Positions 12,262 through 24,163 of a DNA stretch of 64,000 bases are shown piece after piece. The stretch lies in contig JAPTOF010000011.1 in assembly GCA_028554755.1 (NCBI GenBank), positions 6,104,501 to 6,168,500 on the forward strand, in the 5' to 3' direction. The notes below the pieces were generated by a model that was given only the letters and a program-made list of their open reading frames with translations, ran no database searches and was not told the origin of the DNA. This DNA comes from Cordia subcordata (taxonomy: Eukaryota; Streptophyta; Magnoliopsida; Boraginales; Cordiaceae). The position numbers and the translations under genes were made by a program. Every line of letters starts with the position of its first letter. The first letter of the stretch is position 1.

Positions 12262-12636
12262 TGTAGGGATATGGCCCTTATTCTGGGATAGCCCCAAAGA
12301 TCCTAACTCTAGCCAACTTAGAAATCTTGTAATATTTGAAATCTCTATGCTCTATAAATAGGAGTTTTTCATATTATGTTAAGTGTGAGATAGAGATAGA
12401 GTGTGAGACAAAGATAGAGCATAGAGAGCGAGAGACCTTGAGGGAAGAAAGCCCAAGAGGTGAGGGTTTTCAAGTTCAAGCCCTCTCTCCGTGATGTATT
12501 CATTCGTTGATAGTGGAAACTCTCTTCTCTGTTTATAGACATAGGCAAAAGGCCAAACCATGTTAAACTATTGTGTCCATCGTGTTTATCTTTCTATATT
12601 TTATTCTTCTTTCAAACACCCTAAATTCTCAAGGCA
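12262..12636 (+). repeat. 375-bp solo LTR (family 1)
   Basis: It begins TGTAGGGATATGGCCC and ends CAAGGCA. A TATA box (tctataaatagg) is at 12351-12362, followed by a GAGA-rich leader and a segment close to ggccaaaccatgttaaactattgtg. A second copy of nearly the same length (374 bases) lies at 55034-55407. No internal region is next to it. I could not find a clean target duplication. Confidence 0.6.
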
Positions 12637-12689
12637 CTATGCAATTATAGTGGTGTAGGCCACATGCGAGAGAGAAATGATAGTGACGA

Positions 12690-13920
12690 ACTAGTGGATT
12701 TTGCATTGCAAAGAAGACAATGAGACTCATGTTGGTAAGTGTGTGTTTTGTGTAAGTAGAATGAGACCTAGTTTAGTGGAGCATGTCAGTGTTTTTATGC
12801 CTTAAAGGACACTTGGACATGATTATTTTGGATTTTTGTATGAACTTAATATTGGTTGTTATTAATGCTTACTGTTTCTTTCCTATACTTTATCCCGGAC
12901 ATGTATGATGTGATCCATATGTAAAGGCCTATTAACATTAACTGAAGACTTAGGCATGCAATGAGGCCGGATGCGCAATAGGTCCAAGTTTAGATTCAAG
13001 TAATGCCATAAATTAATTCATAGTCATATGGTAGTGCTAGGCACTCTACCAGGATAAGACTATAGTGAGCAAGTTTCCTTGTAAAAGTGACCTACCTAGG
13101 TTATAGGATGTATTTCTAGACTTGTTCTCTACTGCGTGTGTCATGCATTGGATTGGATCATGGTGAGTTAGTTCTCTAGTCACTGTACTACCAAAGAAAG
13201 AAAACATAAAGCTCAAAGCTACTAAGTGGCCAATGCTCTCAATCTTGAGCATATGTGAATGAATCAACAAAGTTAGGACACAACACTTTTATCCGCTCTA
13301 GGTAAGACCTTGCTTACCTAAGGTCAATAACTTTGTGTGTTCAGTGTTGAGCTCTGAGTAGTTGGGACATGCATATACAATAATAATTCTCTATATGTCC
13401 CTTGGTCTTACTGATATGGTTATCTGAATCTAGATCTAGTGGTATTATTCTTCAGGGGTACATCGATCATTTAGCTTGAGGGTCACTCCTGCAATAAAGT
13501 GTTGTATGACTAGAAGATGATTGATATGAAAGACTAAGTTTTTCCAAGGTTTAGATATAGTTAAGGAGGTAATGGTACACTTAAAGGACCAAAGGGTATA
13601 CATAGAGGGGTATTTTGGTTATTTCACTTAGTAGGTCAAAGATAGAGGTCACTACTGTGTGTGACAAGCTTATAGAAATTAGTAATTATCCCTAAAGTGC
13701 AGCTTTAGTATTTTTGTTGAATAGACTAGGGTAAAAAATTGTCATTATGTCATCTAAAGAGAGGCAAGGGCATTTTAGTTATTTTGGGAGCCAATAATAG
13801 TTATGGCTTTTGGTCCTTCAACTAGTCGATTATTATTTTAAGTTGTTTCGTATTTCTTAGTTGACTTTCTTATTTTGGTCACTTTCTAAATTGGGAGAGT
13901 TTTACTGCCATTAGGATTCT
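12690..13920 (+). repeat. Diverged copy of the noncoding LTR-like element of 5280-7101
   Basis: Read on the + strand it follows the - strand of 5280-7101. Shared blocks include aatgaggc(c/t)ggatgcgcaatagg, the gcactctaccaggataag block and gggtatacatagagggg. It has no open frame. Ends were not resolved. Confidence 0.5.
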
Positions 13921-14247
13921 TGATTAGGACAGTGCTTTGGCTTATTTCCTATTGTTTCAAGAATTAATACATGTATTGATTTGTTGTCCTATTTCTAGTC
14001 ATTTAGGTGCCTAACGCTTTAAATAAAGGATATCATAATCCTTTTAAGTCTTATATTAACTATGAAATGAAATTATCTATAAAAGATCCAATTATCTTTA
14101 ATTTCAAGATTTCATAATTGCTCCAACCTATGCTTCCAGTTACCCTAAATTAAGGTGCCTAAGACATGGCTAGGAGGGGGGCTAGGCTTGTAAGACTAGA
14201 ACATTATCTTAAGAGATTTATTTTTAGTTAGATGATATAAGATTTTA

Positions 14248-16539
14248 GCCCTATTTGGTACCAGTGTTTGAAGTAGTGTTTAGTGTTTTGATTAAGTCAA
14301 AAACACTACTTCCTCCCTGTTAACTTAAATATGATTTAAGTGATTGTTTTGATGGTGCAAATTAGTGTTATGTAATGCTTGTCTAAATAAATTGATAATG
14401 CTTGCTAATAGTCATTTTGAGAATGCCTTTAGTATGTTAGCCTTAGCAAGATATTGGAGTGAAAAATGAAAATTTTTTAAGCTGACAGAGGATGTCAAAA
14501 TTGATTGTGCCTGAAGCATATCTCACGGCATGGAGAAAGTATTCAAGCGAAGATTATGAAAGAAGAAGAAGAGGGAGTCACAAGACAGAGACGAGGTGAC
14601 ATAAAGAGTACTGGTTATGCTCACTTGTGTTTAGCCTCGATTATGCTCGTTATAGCTCTTGTTTGCATGATTTCCTCTATAAATTGATAAATGCTTTACT
14701 CCCAAAAATTGTTTATGAAAATCAAATGTGATTTAAGTTTTTTTTTTTTTTAATATTTGACAAATCTCAAATTGATCTTTGAAAGCATGTCCTTGATCTT
14801 AAACGTTGTTTTCAAGTACTTCTTGAAGCGTTCTTATTTTGTTTAAGTGATTTAAACCTTCAAAGAAGTGTTAGAAGCTGATGCAAAGCAAAAAAAGGCT
14901 TTTTAATGAAAATTGGCAACTAGAAAATAGTTTTGGAACTGTCGGTCGCTCTCTGTTGATCGACCAGTAGAGCCCTGTGGCCAACTGGCAATTTCAATGA
15001 GAAATGGAAATGCTACTGGTCACTCTTCCGGTCGACTAGGCCATCAACCAGTAGCTGTGAAGATTTTCTATTTTTGATCATTACCAGTATATTTCTCAAT
15101 CTTATAAGCACCCCCTTACCCTAATTCGGAAATAACCCTAGAATTTGAATTTCAAGTATTTCCTAAGCTACCTTTCATCTTTTCAAACACTTTTTACTTG
15201 AGAAATCATTCTTGTGAGCTATAAATTTGCATTAATCTTGAGCAAACTCTGAGCCTTTCATTTCCATATCTAGGTTTTTAAAAGTAATAGTGATTTAGCT
15301 TGAAGAAACCTTTCTTTTGTTGTTGATACATACATACTATAGCTTGATTATCTTGGGAAGATTGTAAAGCTCTTTGGGTTTGGGAAAATCCCTAGCAAAA
15401 AAGGGTTTTTGCTTGGGTTCTCCGGAGTGGACTCCAAAGAGGTGCAAAAGGTTGGTTTAAGCTTCACCATCATTTGAAGAAGCTTGATGTTGGATATTGA
15501 TCCAAGTCTTAAGAGGAGAATCCTTAGACAGTGGATGTACGCTTTGCCGAACCACCTAAAAATGGTGTTCTCTCTCTCTCTCTCTCTCTTTCTCTCAATC
15601 ATCTTGATCTCTAGCTATTTTCACTATCGTACTCAACATGTTCAATGAAATGTCTCAACTAACATGCTTATTGTTTTTATGCTAAAAATTGGTTATTTTG
15701 CTTAATTGTGTTTGTATCTCTCTAAGGAACATCATATTTGTGCTTTAATTGATTTGGTTCATATTTTGTGAAATTTATTTTTAATTTACAAAAAATCCTC
15801 AATAACCAAATTCGCCCTCCCTCCTCTTCCCTCTTTAGTTATATTGCGACGTATACTTTCATTTTGATTGTTAGGTAAGACAGTGTTTTAAGTAGTATTT
15901 TATTCCAAACAAGTGTTTGAGGTAGTATTTGTGAAATGTTAATATTATTACCGTTTCAAGGTAGAGTTTAATGTTTCTCTTTTTTTTTTTTTGGCTATAC
16001 TACCCTCTCTCCAATATTTTTTTTTTGGCAATTCTACAATCTATCCAATCTCTCTATACATTTTACATTTTCTTTCACAAATATAAATACAAAATAACAC
16101 AAAATTAATTTCACATTCTATCCACATCAAAATATATTAAAAATATAAGTCTTATTCATCCATTTATTATTTTTCTTTGAAATTATAAATTTTCAATCAA
16201 TTAAAAATATTTCTATAATAAAAAGTATTTCTTATAATATTAATGAAATTAATTTATCAAAAAAGTAATTCTATTATGCTTTACTAATAAAATATTATTT
16301 TAAGAAACATATATTTCATTAAAAAATTATCTTAATTATTTCAATAATAATATTAATAATCATAACAATGATAACATGATATCAATATCTTTTTTCGTTA
16401 TTTACATGCGCTAACTAACCCAACAGCTAGTTTTATCGAACACATCTAAAATAATTCATTAGTGACACAATTATTAGATAACCACTAAAATACAACAGCT
16501 ATCTGCTACTTAATATGCTAATTGCGTCAAACAAGTCCT
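14248..16539 (-). mobile_element. Harbinger/Tourist-like MITE, split by a solo LTR
   Basis: The left end (gccctatttggtaccagtg) and right end (reverse: ggacttgtttgacgcaa) resemble the ends of the element at 45368-46113, and the interior at 15890-16530 matches that element in reverse, including the gataacatgatatcaatatc block. TTA precedes the left end. The copy is cut between about 14321 and 15880 by an LTR-like insertion. It is noncoding. Confidence 0.6.
14321..15885 (+). repeat. Probable copia (SIRE-like) solo LTR inside the MITE
   Basis: It begins TGTTAACTTAAATATG and ends with a pyrimidine-rich stretch then ...AAGACA. That start and the end preceded by a C/T-rich block are usual for SIRE-type copia LTRs. 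It has a GGTCGACC-type cluster at 14940-15055, a TATA-like cttataag near 15100, and a (CT)n run at 15570-15597. No TSD was found, so the exact ends are uncertain. Confidence 0.5.
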
Positions 16540-16559
16540 TTTTGGTGACAAGGTATATC

Positions 16560-17213
16560 ATCAAGAAAAACTTAGGACTTCTAAGTTAGCTAGTTTTCTT
16601 TTAAATAATGTTATCTAGACTTGTTCTTGATTTTTGAAATTAGAAAATATCAATTTTGTGCTGAAGAATTAGCTTTGCATGCCTAAGACTCTAAGAAAAC
16701 AATAGGAACTTTTCTTATTTCTCTTCTCCCTTTAGTTTGACCAAATCACAAAGAAAACAAGAAAACAAGAAAACTTCAAGAACAACATCTCTGATCCAAG
16801 ATAGTTGTTCTAGGTTTTAGATAAACGCACAATTGGTTATAGTAGAGAAGAGCAAAAGGGTTTTTTGCAATTCTCGTCACAGTTTGCGTGACTTCAATTT
16901 CAGGTACGATCGGTCAACCATTCGCCGTTGGATCGAGCTCAAATTTTAGAGGACATTCCTAATATCCAATTCTTCACATCCAACAGTGGAGTTGTGATTT
17001 GGAGGTCTCAAAGGCATCTAGACGTGCAATCAAAGTCGCCGCTCCTTTTATCCAGGAGGTAATTTTTATTTCAACTAATTTTTGATACTTCAAATCCTAT
17101 GCATGTAAGGTGATGGTTATTATGCAAGAATTGTTTTTGCTCCTTCTAGGCTGACTTATAATGAAAATAAATGCCTATGTTTGATCTTGCATGCACCCAT
17201 TAGATCCTTCAAC
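16560..17213 (+). repeat. Copia LTR remnant ending at a primer-binding site
   Basis: The stretch ends ...ccttcaac directly before a tRNA-iMet-type primer site at 17214. No second LTR is seen, so this is either a 5' LTR with a lost body or a fragment. The left border is a guess. Confidence 0.45.
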
Positions 17214-17226
17214 TGGTGTCAGAGCC
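17214..17226 (+). promoter_or_regulatory. Primer-binding site for initiator tRNA-Met
   Basis: TGGTGTCAGAGCC differs by one base from the TGGTATCAGAGCC that follows the 5' LTR of most plant copia elements. The same motif, without the change, occurs at 40137 and 41676. Confidence 0.7.
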
Positions 17227-18507
17227 CGATTACCAATATACATGCTTAGGATTTCATCCTAGAATGCTAGTTTTGAAATGAAACACTAGAATCTATCTCA
17301 CTGGTGGTGAGATTAGGGCATTTTTCTCATGTGTTGTTTGCTGAAAATGTGCTAACATTGTAGGTTTAATGGTCCCCTATGATGGTTCAAATGTATGACT
17401 ATTTAGAATGGTTATACAATCATCATTGTATGATCATAGGATATCTTTTTCATGTAAATAGTTTGCTGGATTTTTTGTAGGTTCATTTTAAAAGAAGCAT
17501 AGGTTTTTTAATGGCATGTCGTTTGGGGCCAAAATTTTATTGTTTCTTTTAATATGTAGAAGTTAGAGTAGGTTTCTTAGCATTATTACATGTAATCAAC
17601 TGCTATAAGAGAGCTTGCAAAGGTGTTGTTGGAGAAGATGGTGACCAAAGTCCTTGGAGGTGGTATCCATGACTTGGGAAAAGATGGGCTTAGTGCACAT
17701 GTGTCTAGCAAGCAAGGAAAGGAAACTTATATCGTGAACCTATAGGTGCATAGTGCAACATGCACTGCATCTGTGAATGTATGAATAAATAGCTTATCAC
17801 TACTAAACAAAGATCATTTGTGAATTTTATTGATCAAACAACTTATGAATATTGAACAAATAGGCTCTTATTCTGAACAAACATCTATGATTATTTTCAT
17901 GTATAGATATTTATTAATTTTACACTTATCAACAAATATTTTAATGATATGTGAATTTCACTGGATGCACAACTTATGAATATTAAATAAATAGTCTTTT
18001 TATTTTGAACAAACATCTGTACTGCTTTTATGTATAGATATTTATCAATTTTACACTTGTTAATAGATATTATGATGATCTATGATTTTATTAGACAAAT
18101 AACTTATGAATACTGAATAAATAATCTTTTTATTCTGAACAAACTCTGTGGTTGTTTTCTTTTATAGATGTTTCTATGGATTTTAACAAACAAATTATGA
18201 ATATTAAACAAATACTTTAGTACATCATACTCTGTGCTCCGGCAGGTGCATAATATAATTTGTGGTAAGGAGTAGTCTAAACCATCCGCGAAAGGCCAAG
18301 ATAGGCTTGTACCTTAGAGAGCAAAGTGGCAGCCAAGGCAACTGTTTCATGAGTTTTGGGCCATTTTGAGCCCAAAGCATTTACAGGGAGGCATAATGAG
18401 AGGACCCAATTTTATGGATGTTTACATCATGTTTTTATATTATTATGTTTTTATATTATTTTATGCTTTAGAGGGAGGCATCATGAGAGGACCCAACTAT
18501 TAATGTC
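17227..18507 (+). other. Noncoding remnant with 130-bp tandem repeats
   Basis: Downstream of the primer site there is no gag or pol frame. Between about 17820 and 18210 a unit of about 130 bases starting acttatgaat is repeated (starts near 17841, 17972 and 18102, with a partial fourth near 18193). Two copies of a gagggaggcatcatgagaggaccc-like block lie near 18390 and 18470. Confidence 0.55.
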
Positions 18508-18720
18508 TTTGTGCTCCTAATAATAAATTAAGAAATATGGGGCTTTATTTTAATATTAATTGGTGATAGATTAAAATAATCCAGGATATCATACATAGTA
18601 ATCTTGAATTTCATGATATATTAATGTAAAAGAAATTGTTTATTCTTTGGGAATTTAAATATATGCTCCTCCCTTTTTAATTTCAAGAATCTAAGAGGTA
18701 CAAAAATTGGCAGTGTCATT
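18508..18720 (+). repeat. Dispersed repeat R (copy 1, +)
   Basis: The segment from tattaatgtctttgtgctcc to the poly-T after atgatatattaatgt also occurs at 44325-44530, 57066-57270 and 59187-59365 on the + strand and at 19490-19720 in reverse. In the MGGAAS units it lies about 450 bases after the stop codon. Confidence 0.75.
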
Positions 18721-18777
18721 GGGACATTGAGGTACGTGATGGTCAAAATTTAAAAAAAAAAAAAAGTGGAAACATTT

Positions 18778-18778
18778 C

Positions 18779-18830
<52 letters not shown>
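18778..18830. repeat. (ATT)n microsatellite
   Basis: An uninterrupted run of about 17 ATT units follows a poly-A tract. Confidence 0.95.
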
Positions 18831-19489
18831 GGCCTGGAATACCTAGAGGGAGTTTTTTTGTGGGGAGAGAAAACTCATCTAAGGGCCTATATATGAGATC
18901 ATATATCAAAAATTAAGAAGACCACTATAATTTGATGAGTCATTAATGATACTTATCCTATTAAAATAAAGGTACATTTTATAAGATTTAAGAAATCTTA
19001 TCATACATTCTATGAAAATTCAAAATAAAATCATCCTTTTTATCTTATAAGAAATAAGTCCATCCTATCTTATTTTTTACAATTATAGAATATATGATGC
19101 ACGTGATAAAATATCTTAAATCTTATAAGATATCTCCAAATTTTAATATAATAAACATTTTAAAATAAATTACTCCAAACACACTAAGTCTATTGATTAA
19201 ATAATTTCTTCATTATTTTATCATAATAATCGCCTATCAAATTGAAATTCTTAATTACATACATATTGAAGCACTAATGCAAGAGGGTATCACGAATCCA
19301 TTTCTTGTCCAAGTTCCGCACGGCCCAGAGAATAACATACAAGTTAAATGGTTACTAGCTGCCTACTATCTATGGTCTCAATAATTACGAGATGCCAAGA
19401 TACAAGAAAAGAATTGTAGAAAAGAAAGTTAAACGGGGTGAAACTTTAGGCAGAGGAAATAACACAAAGTAACTCATGCGGCCTACGCG

Positions 19490-19720
19490 TAATAGACATG
19501 TGCTGACTTCTTTGTGTGCAAATGATCGACCAAAAGAAAACTTTTTTCTTTTGGAAAAGTTAAGAAATGAACAATTTCTTTTACATTAATATATCATGAA
19601 ATTCAAGATTACTATGTATGATATTCTGGATTATTTTAATCTATCACCAATTAATTTTAAAATAAAATCCCATATTTCCTAATTTATTATTAGGAATGCA
19701 AAGACATGAATAGTGATATA
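19490..19720 (-). repeat. Dispersed repeat R (copy 2, reversed)
   Basis: Reverse complement of 18508-18720, extended by a gttttcttttggtcgatca block that is also found after the R copies at 44500 and 57235. With copy 1 it forms an inverted pair about 1.2 kb across. Confidence 0.75.
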
Positions 19721-20131
19721 CTTATTTTAAGATACGTGTGAACTTAAAATAAAACCCCATATTCAAGATTCTGTTATTGATATGTGTGAGCTTTTTTACT
19801 TTTTAATTAAATCTTCTCCACTTCTAGGCTTCTGGAATGGTATGTGAGTTTTAGCTATCTTTCATTTTTTCATACCTTAACCATCCATGTTGTTGGTTTG
19901 ATTGAATGCTCCATCTTCCAGCTTTAATTCTTGCCTTTTGGAAATACTGAACTTTTCGTTTTAGGGGTTTATGTATTTAATATAACGTTGACAATAAGAT
20001 TTTTCAGCAATAGAAATTTTTATGAAATATAGAATAATTTTAAGGAGTTCTGGAAACCTATTTGTACTTGTCGCTAAATTAGCGACTGATTTGCATTGGT
20101 CCCTAAATTAACAACCAATCTGAATATTTCC

Positions 20132-20139
20132 ATCAGTCT
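20132..20139. repeat. Possible left target duplication of the LINE
   Basis: ATCAGTCT here recurs at 38538-38545, right after the A-rich tail of the LINE. It lies in a host repeat that has related motifs, so chance is possible. Confidence 0.4.
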
Positions 20140-20325
20140 CTAAGGTAGAAATTAATCGGTAGTTCTTCAAGAATAAACATAACGCCTTTCTTCTTCTAGC
20201 TTCCCTCGGCGCACAATAGTTAGCTAATGTGCGCCAAAACCCTTGTCAGCCATTCTCGACCGTCCTATCTTTTTCCCCTTCAGTTTTTCTTCTTTCCCGT
20301 CGCCCCTTTACTCTACCCCACTGGT

Positions 20326-21590
20326 ATGGCAAAAAAGAAACAGGTAAATCGCTCCTCTTCGAGCTCCAACTAGAGCACTAAGGAATTTTTTCAGGGTTTG
20401 GAAGACTCCCCTCTCAAGGGGTAGCAGCGCTCATCTGGGTCGAATTCTAAGCTGGAAGAGATGCCCCTGCCATCATCTTTGCTTGGTAACAAGTGTTCAA
20501 AAGAGAATGCAGGTCTGAAGATCCAAGCTAGGGCTCCGGAACCATCCCCTCCTCCAAGACCAGAGAATGCTTTGGCGTTTCCCCCTCTTCCTAAATCAGT
20601 TAATTTGTCTCATTCTCCTGTGGATAAGAGTATTGAACAGAACATTTGCTCTAATCAAGCTTTGACGGCCAATCCAGCTGTGGATAATAGCAAAGAGGTT
20701 GGTGAAATTCCTATTTCTAAATCTCCTAACAGCTGGTCAAACTTGTTCGACAGTAGCACAGGTGAAGACTTGCGACTTAACTTCCATAAACTGCTGTGTA
20801 TTAATGGGAGAATTAGGGTGAAGCCGCCTCAAAGTGCAGCTGAAAAAGGCAGTCTATTTTGGAGAAATACTCTGGTTTAACAGTTCCTGGACCGTCCTCC
20901 ACCATTTACAGTTATCAGGAACATGGTTAACACTCGATGGAAAAGATTTGGTAAAGTTGACATTAAGACTTCAGAGGAAGGTCTTTTCTTCTTTCGTCTC
21001 GAGTTGTCTCATGCCTGCGATACAATTATCCAACAACAATGGCACATTAATCACCGCCCATTGCTTCTTAGAAGGTGGCATCTAGGTATTGAATTGGTTA
21101 ACTTTAATTTTGCTAAAGTTCCTATTTGGGTGAAATTGTGGAATCTGCCTACTCAATATTGGTGTAAGGAAGGAGTGAGTTATGCTGCTAGTGCAATAGG
21201 CACCCCTCTATAGATGGATGTTAAACTTGAAAATAAATCTCGGGTTTTCTTTGTTAGAGCCTATATTGAAGTTGATCTTAATGTTTCTCTTCCAAAAGAA
21301 TTTGATTTTGAGTTAGAGAATGGTAGAGTTGTAATTGTGAAAGCAAAGTATGTAGTTTAAGTCATATGGTCATAATACAGACAAATGTTCTATTCAAGAG
21401 ACTGAGAAGCAACAACCTAAGATAATGGTCAATAATCAAATAACGGAACAAAGGGAAGGTAAAAGTAAAGAAATGATGGCTGAAAAAGAATGGATCACAA
21501 ATAGGAAAAAACATAGGTTAGTTTCACCAAGGAAAGTTACTGGGACTTCTTTGATGTTATATAAACAGCCTACCTTTAATGTGGAGGCTT
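20326..21590 (+). pseudogene. LINE ORF1 (DUF4283-type RNA-binding protein), broken
   Basis: From ATG at 20326 (MAKKKQVNRSSSSSN) one frame runs to 21360 with TAG or TAA stops at about 20371, 20422, 20878 and 21211. The first two and the last are where a Gln (CAG) would fit. The N-terminal third is Ser/Pro-rich. The middle (20923-21213) has MVNTRWKRFGKVDIK and KVPIWVKLWNLPTQYW, which is the plant LINE DUF4283 signature. After 21360 part of a CCHC knuckle (SYGHNTDKC) is readable in another frame, so one knuckle half is lost. ORF1 proteins bind the element RNA. The 3' end of the region is interrupted by element B. Confidence 0.82.
21586..21590. repeat. Left target duplication GGCTT of element B
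   Basis: GGCTT precedes the LTR here, and GGCTT follows the other LTR at 34679-34683. A perfect 5-bp duplication is the norm for LTR retrotransposons. It shows that the two LTRs belong to one insertion. Confidence 0.93.
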
Positions 21591-22190
21591 TGATCGTCAT
21601 CTTTTGAGTGCAAGCTCTAAAAACCCACAAGCGCATGATTGGTGTAGTATAATGTATACAAGTGCAGGGTCGATTCCACAAGGAGGCTATATTGTGAGAT
21701 GGATTCTCTGTGTGTGTTCTAGAGTGTGCCTAAAAAGAAACCTAAACTATCTATTTTTGGGATTTTGGATGGTTGGGAGCTCTAGCTAAAACGAATTAAA
21801 CTAAACTATAGGAATGGAAAAGTGGAGGAACAAGCTAATTTAAAGGAACTAACAAATGGAAAGGTGCTAAGGTGACTTCAACTTATGAATGGGTGATCTT
21901 ATACTCAAATGCTATGGGATTAAAGAATGATGGCATACTTTAGTGATTGCTCTTAATTAGGTTGCTAAATCAGTGTCTTAATTTCCCCTTAGGACTTGAT
22001 ACGGGTCCGTCCCTAGGCGATGCCTCCTCGAGCTACAACATGGTCTTTATGACCTAGGGCCTTAAGAGTGACGAATTAGCTTTCTAGGTGACTTAAAATG
22101 AACCTACCCTAGTACCTAAATCATTGGCTGGATTTTAAAAAAGACTTAGTGTTGCTAAGTTCAACTAATCCTATCATGAAACCTATTGGC

Positions 22191-24163
22191 AAGAACTTGA
22201 TATCGCTAATTGAGCACAAGCCTAAATAGCCCGCAAGCGCACGGGTCGTGTGTAGTACGGTGTGTGCGAGTGCGGGGTCGAATCCACGGGGAGGCCTAAT
22301 GTGTATGGTGTTCTAAGCTAAGTGCGTCCTAAAGAGCTACTTGTTGAGGCCCTAACTACAATTTTTTGGTGTTTTTGGTTTGAGGGGAGCTCGGGAAAAG
22401 TAAACCTAATCTAAGAACAAGGAAATAAAAAGGTAACGCGTATGTGTGTGATGGGGGAATCAAGCGATCTAAGGGGATTCAAACGTTGGAAATGGGAGAC
22501 TAAGGTGATTACGTCTTGTTTATGGTGATTACTACGTCTTTCTAGGGTTACTTGATGGATTATACTAAGTGCTCTAATCTAGACATATAATTAGCCTCCT
22601 AATTGATACCCTAAGCCTCAGTGCGGGTCCGTCCTTAGGTGGCGATGCCTAGTAGTACGGCGTGGTCTTTATAACTTAGGAATTAGGGCTAGCCAATAAG
22701 ATTCTAGGTGAGTGTAGATCGATCTAACCTTAGCACTTAGTCCTCTAATTAGTTCCCCAATCTGGCCCTAGGACTTGGTGCGAGTCCGTCCCTAAGCTTC
22801 GCCTCACTTAGAGCTACGGCATGGTCCTTATGAACCTAGGGTGTTAGGATGGACTAACTAGCCTTCCTAAGTGAACTAAGGTCAACTAAACCTATTCAGA
22901 CTCCTATTGGCTGGATTTAAAGCCAAAAGGGACTCGACCTAGGCTAGATACTAGTTGTGCACCATCGATCGCATCACAATTAGCAGAAATTGACATTAAA
23001 GCGCATGGCAAACACATCTAAGGCATGGAATTTGAGAATACACCGGTATATTCTACTACTAAACACATAGACATGTTTAGATTACACCAATTTAAGCAAT
23101 AGCACCCGACATGCATGCAATAGAAGCTAGTTATGCTATTAAGTATGCTAACACACACATAGACATGTGTATAGTCATACCCACTTCATGTAGTCGCTAC
23201 ACAAACACATAGACATGCTAGCATAATGATTTAGAAATGGTTAATAGCACAATAGACTTCAATATATATATGCTACATCATTGAGGCATTTCAACAAACA
23301 CATAGACATGTATGTAAAATAGCCTTTGAATCCATAAGCATAAGGCATGTATACATAAATCCATCAAGTTTCCATTAATATAAAGCAGTAATCAATCCAT
23401 AAATACAAGATATAATCACCCTACATAGCTCTAATTAAACATAATTAGACTTCGGATAAAAGAGAGATACCCTTCTATCCATAGCCAACCTTTACAAACC
23501 ATGAGCTATGCCCCAAATCCTAGTGTTTGATCCTCTTAGATCCTTGATTCCAAGTGTTAAATGTGTTTAGAAGTGAGTGTGTGAGGTGGCTAGGGAATAG
23601 GGTTAAGTGTGTGTGAGAATAGGTGTGAAGTGTGTGTAAAAACTCTCCTCATTCTGCTCCGCATCGGGCTTTATTTATAGGTTCGTGCATAGCCGGTCGG
23701 CCAAGCTAGGTCGGCAAACCTCTGGAGTACTCGACCGGCTTTCTTCATGGGCTTTCTGAGTGGCGGTCGTCTAGCCGATCGGCCGCTCTTGAAGAAGTCG
23801 TCGGCTTTTCGACGAAGCTCTTTGGAGTGGCCGGTCGACTGGCTATTCTTCCTTAGCGTCCGGCTGACTTCCTTCATCCAATTTTTCGTCATTTCGGCCT
23901 TCAGTCTTCTCCCTTAGACCCGTGCATGTCCTATCTTCATCACCTTTCATTGTTCAATCTTTATCTTCACCCAAAATCACCTGAATCATTGAAAATAAGC
24001 TATTAGTGTAGCATTTTATCTCTTAAACTCAATATGCACATTTGTTTACACTGAAGCCTATTCCTATCAAAAGTACTACACTAATACATCATTATAAGCA
24101 TTCAACACCTCTAAAATATAAGTAAACGGCAATGCAAACACCCACCAAATGACAACTCATCAG
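22191..24163 (-). mobile_element. Nested LTR of a related gypsy family in the B 3' LTR
   Basis: The 5' LTR of B reads tattggctggattt straight through; here tattggc and ggattt are separated by about 1.97 kb. The reverse strand begins TGATGAGTTGTC and ends near CGATATCA. On the - strand there is a TATA box (cctataaataaag, about 23668-23680) and a palindrome cluster at 23690-23870. Two blocks of the type cgggtccgtcc...ctacggc(a/g)tggtc lie at 22620-22680 and 22770-22830. The left edge keeps CAAGAACT, as in the spacer before a primer site, so it may not be a clean solo LTR. Confidence 0.75.
23690..23870. promoter_or_regulatory. GGTCGACC-type palindrome cluster upstream of a TATA box (nested LTR)
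   Basis: Several copies of cgaccggc, ggtcggcc and ggtcgactgg lie just upstream (in - strand terms) of the TATA box at about 23668-23680. The same arrangement is seen in the other LTRs of the window. A promoter role is inferred from position. Confidence 0.5.

Noticed and set aside
12379..12561. 60-codon - strand frame in the solo LTR
   Set aside because: It is the reverse of the GAGA-rich leader of the LTR and not conserved as a frame in the twin at 55034.
20455..21590. LINE ORF1 taken as a host gene
   Set aside because: The DUF4283-type motifs, in-frame stops and position before the endonuclease show that it belongs to the LINE.
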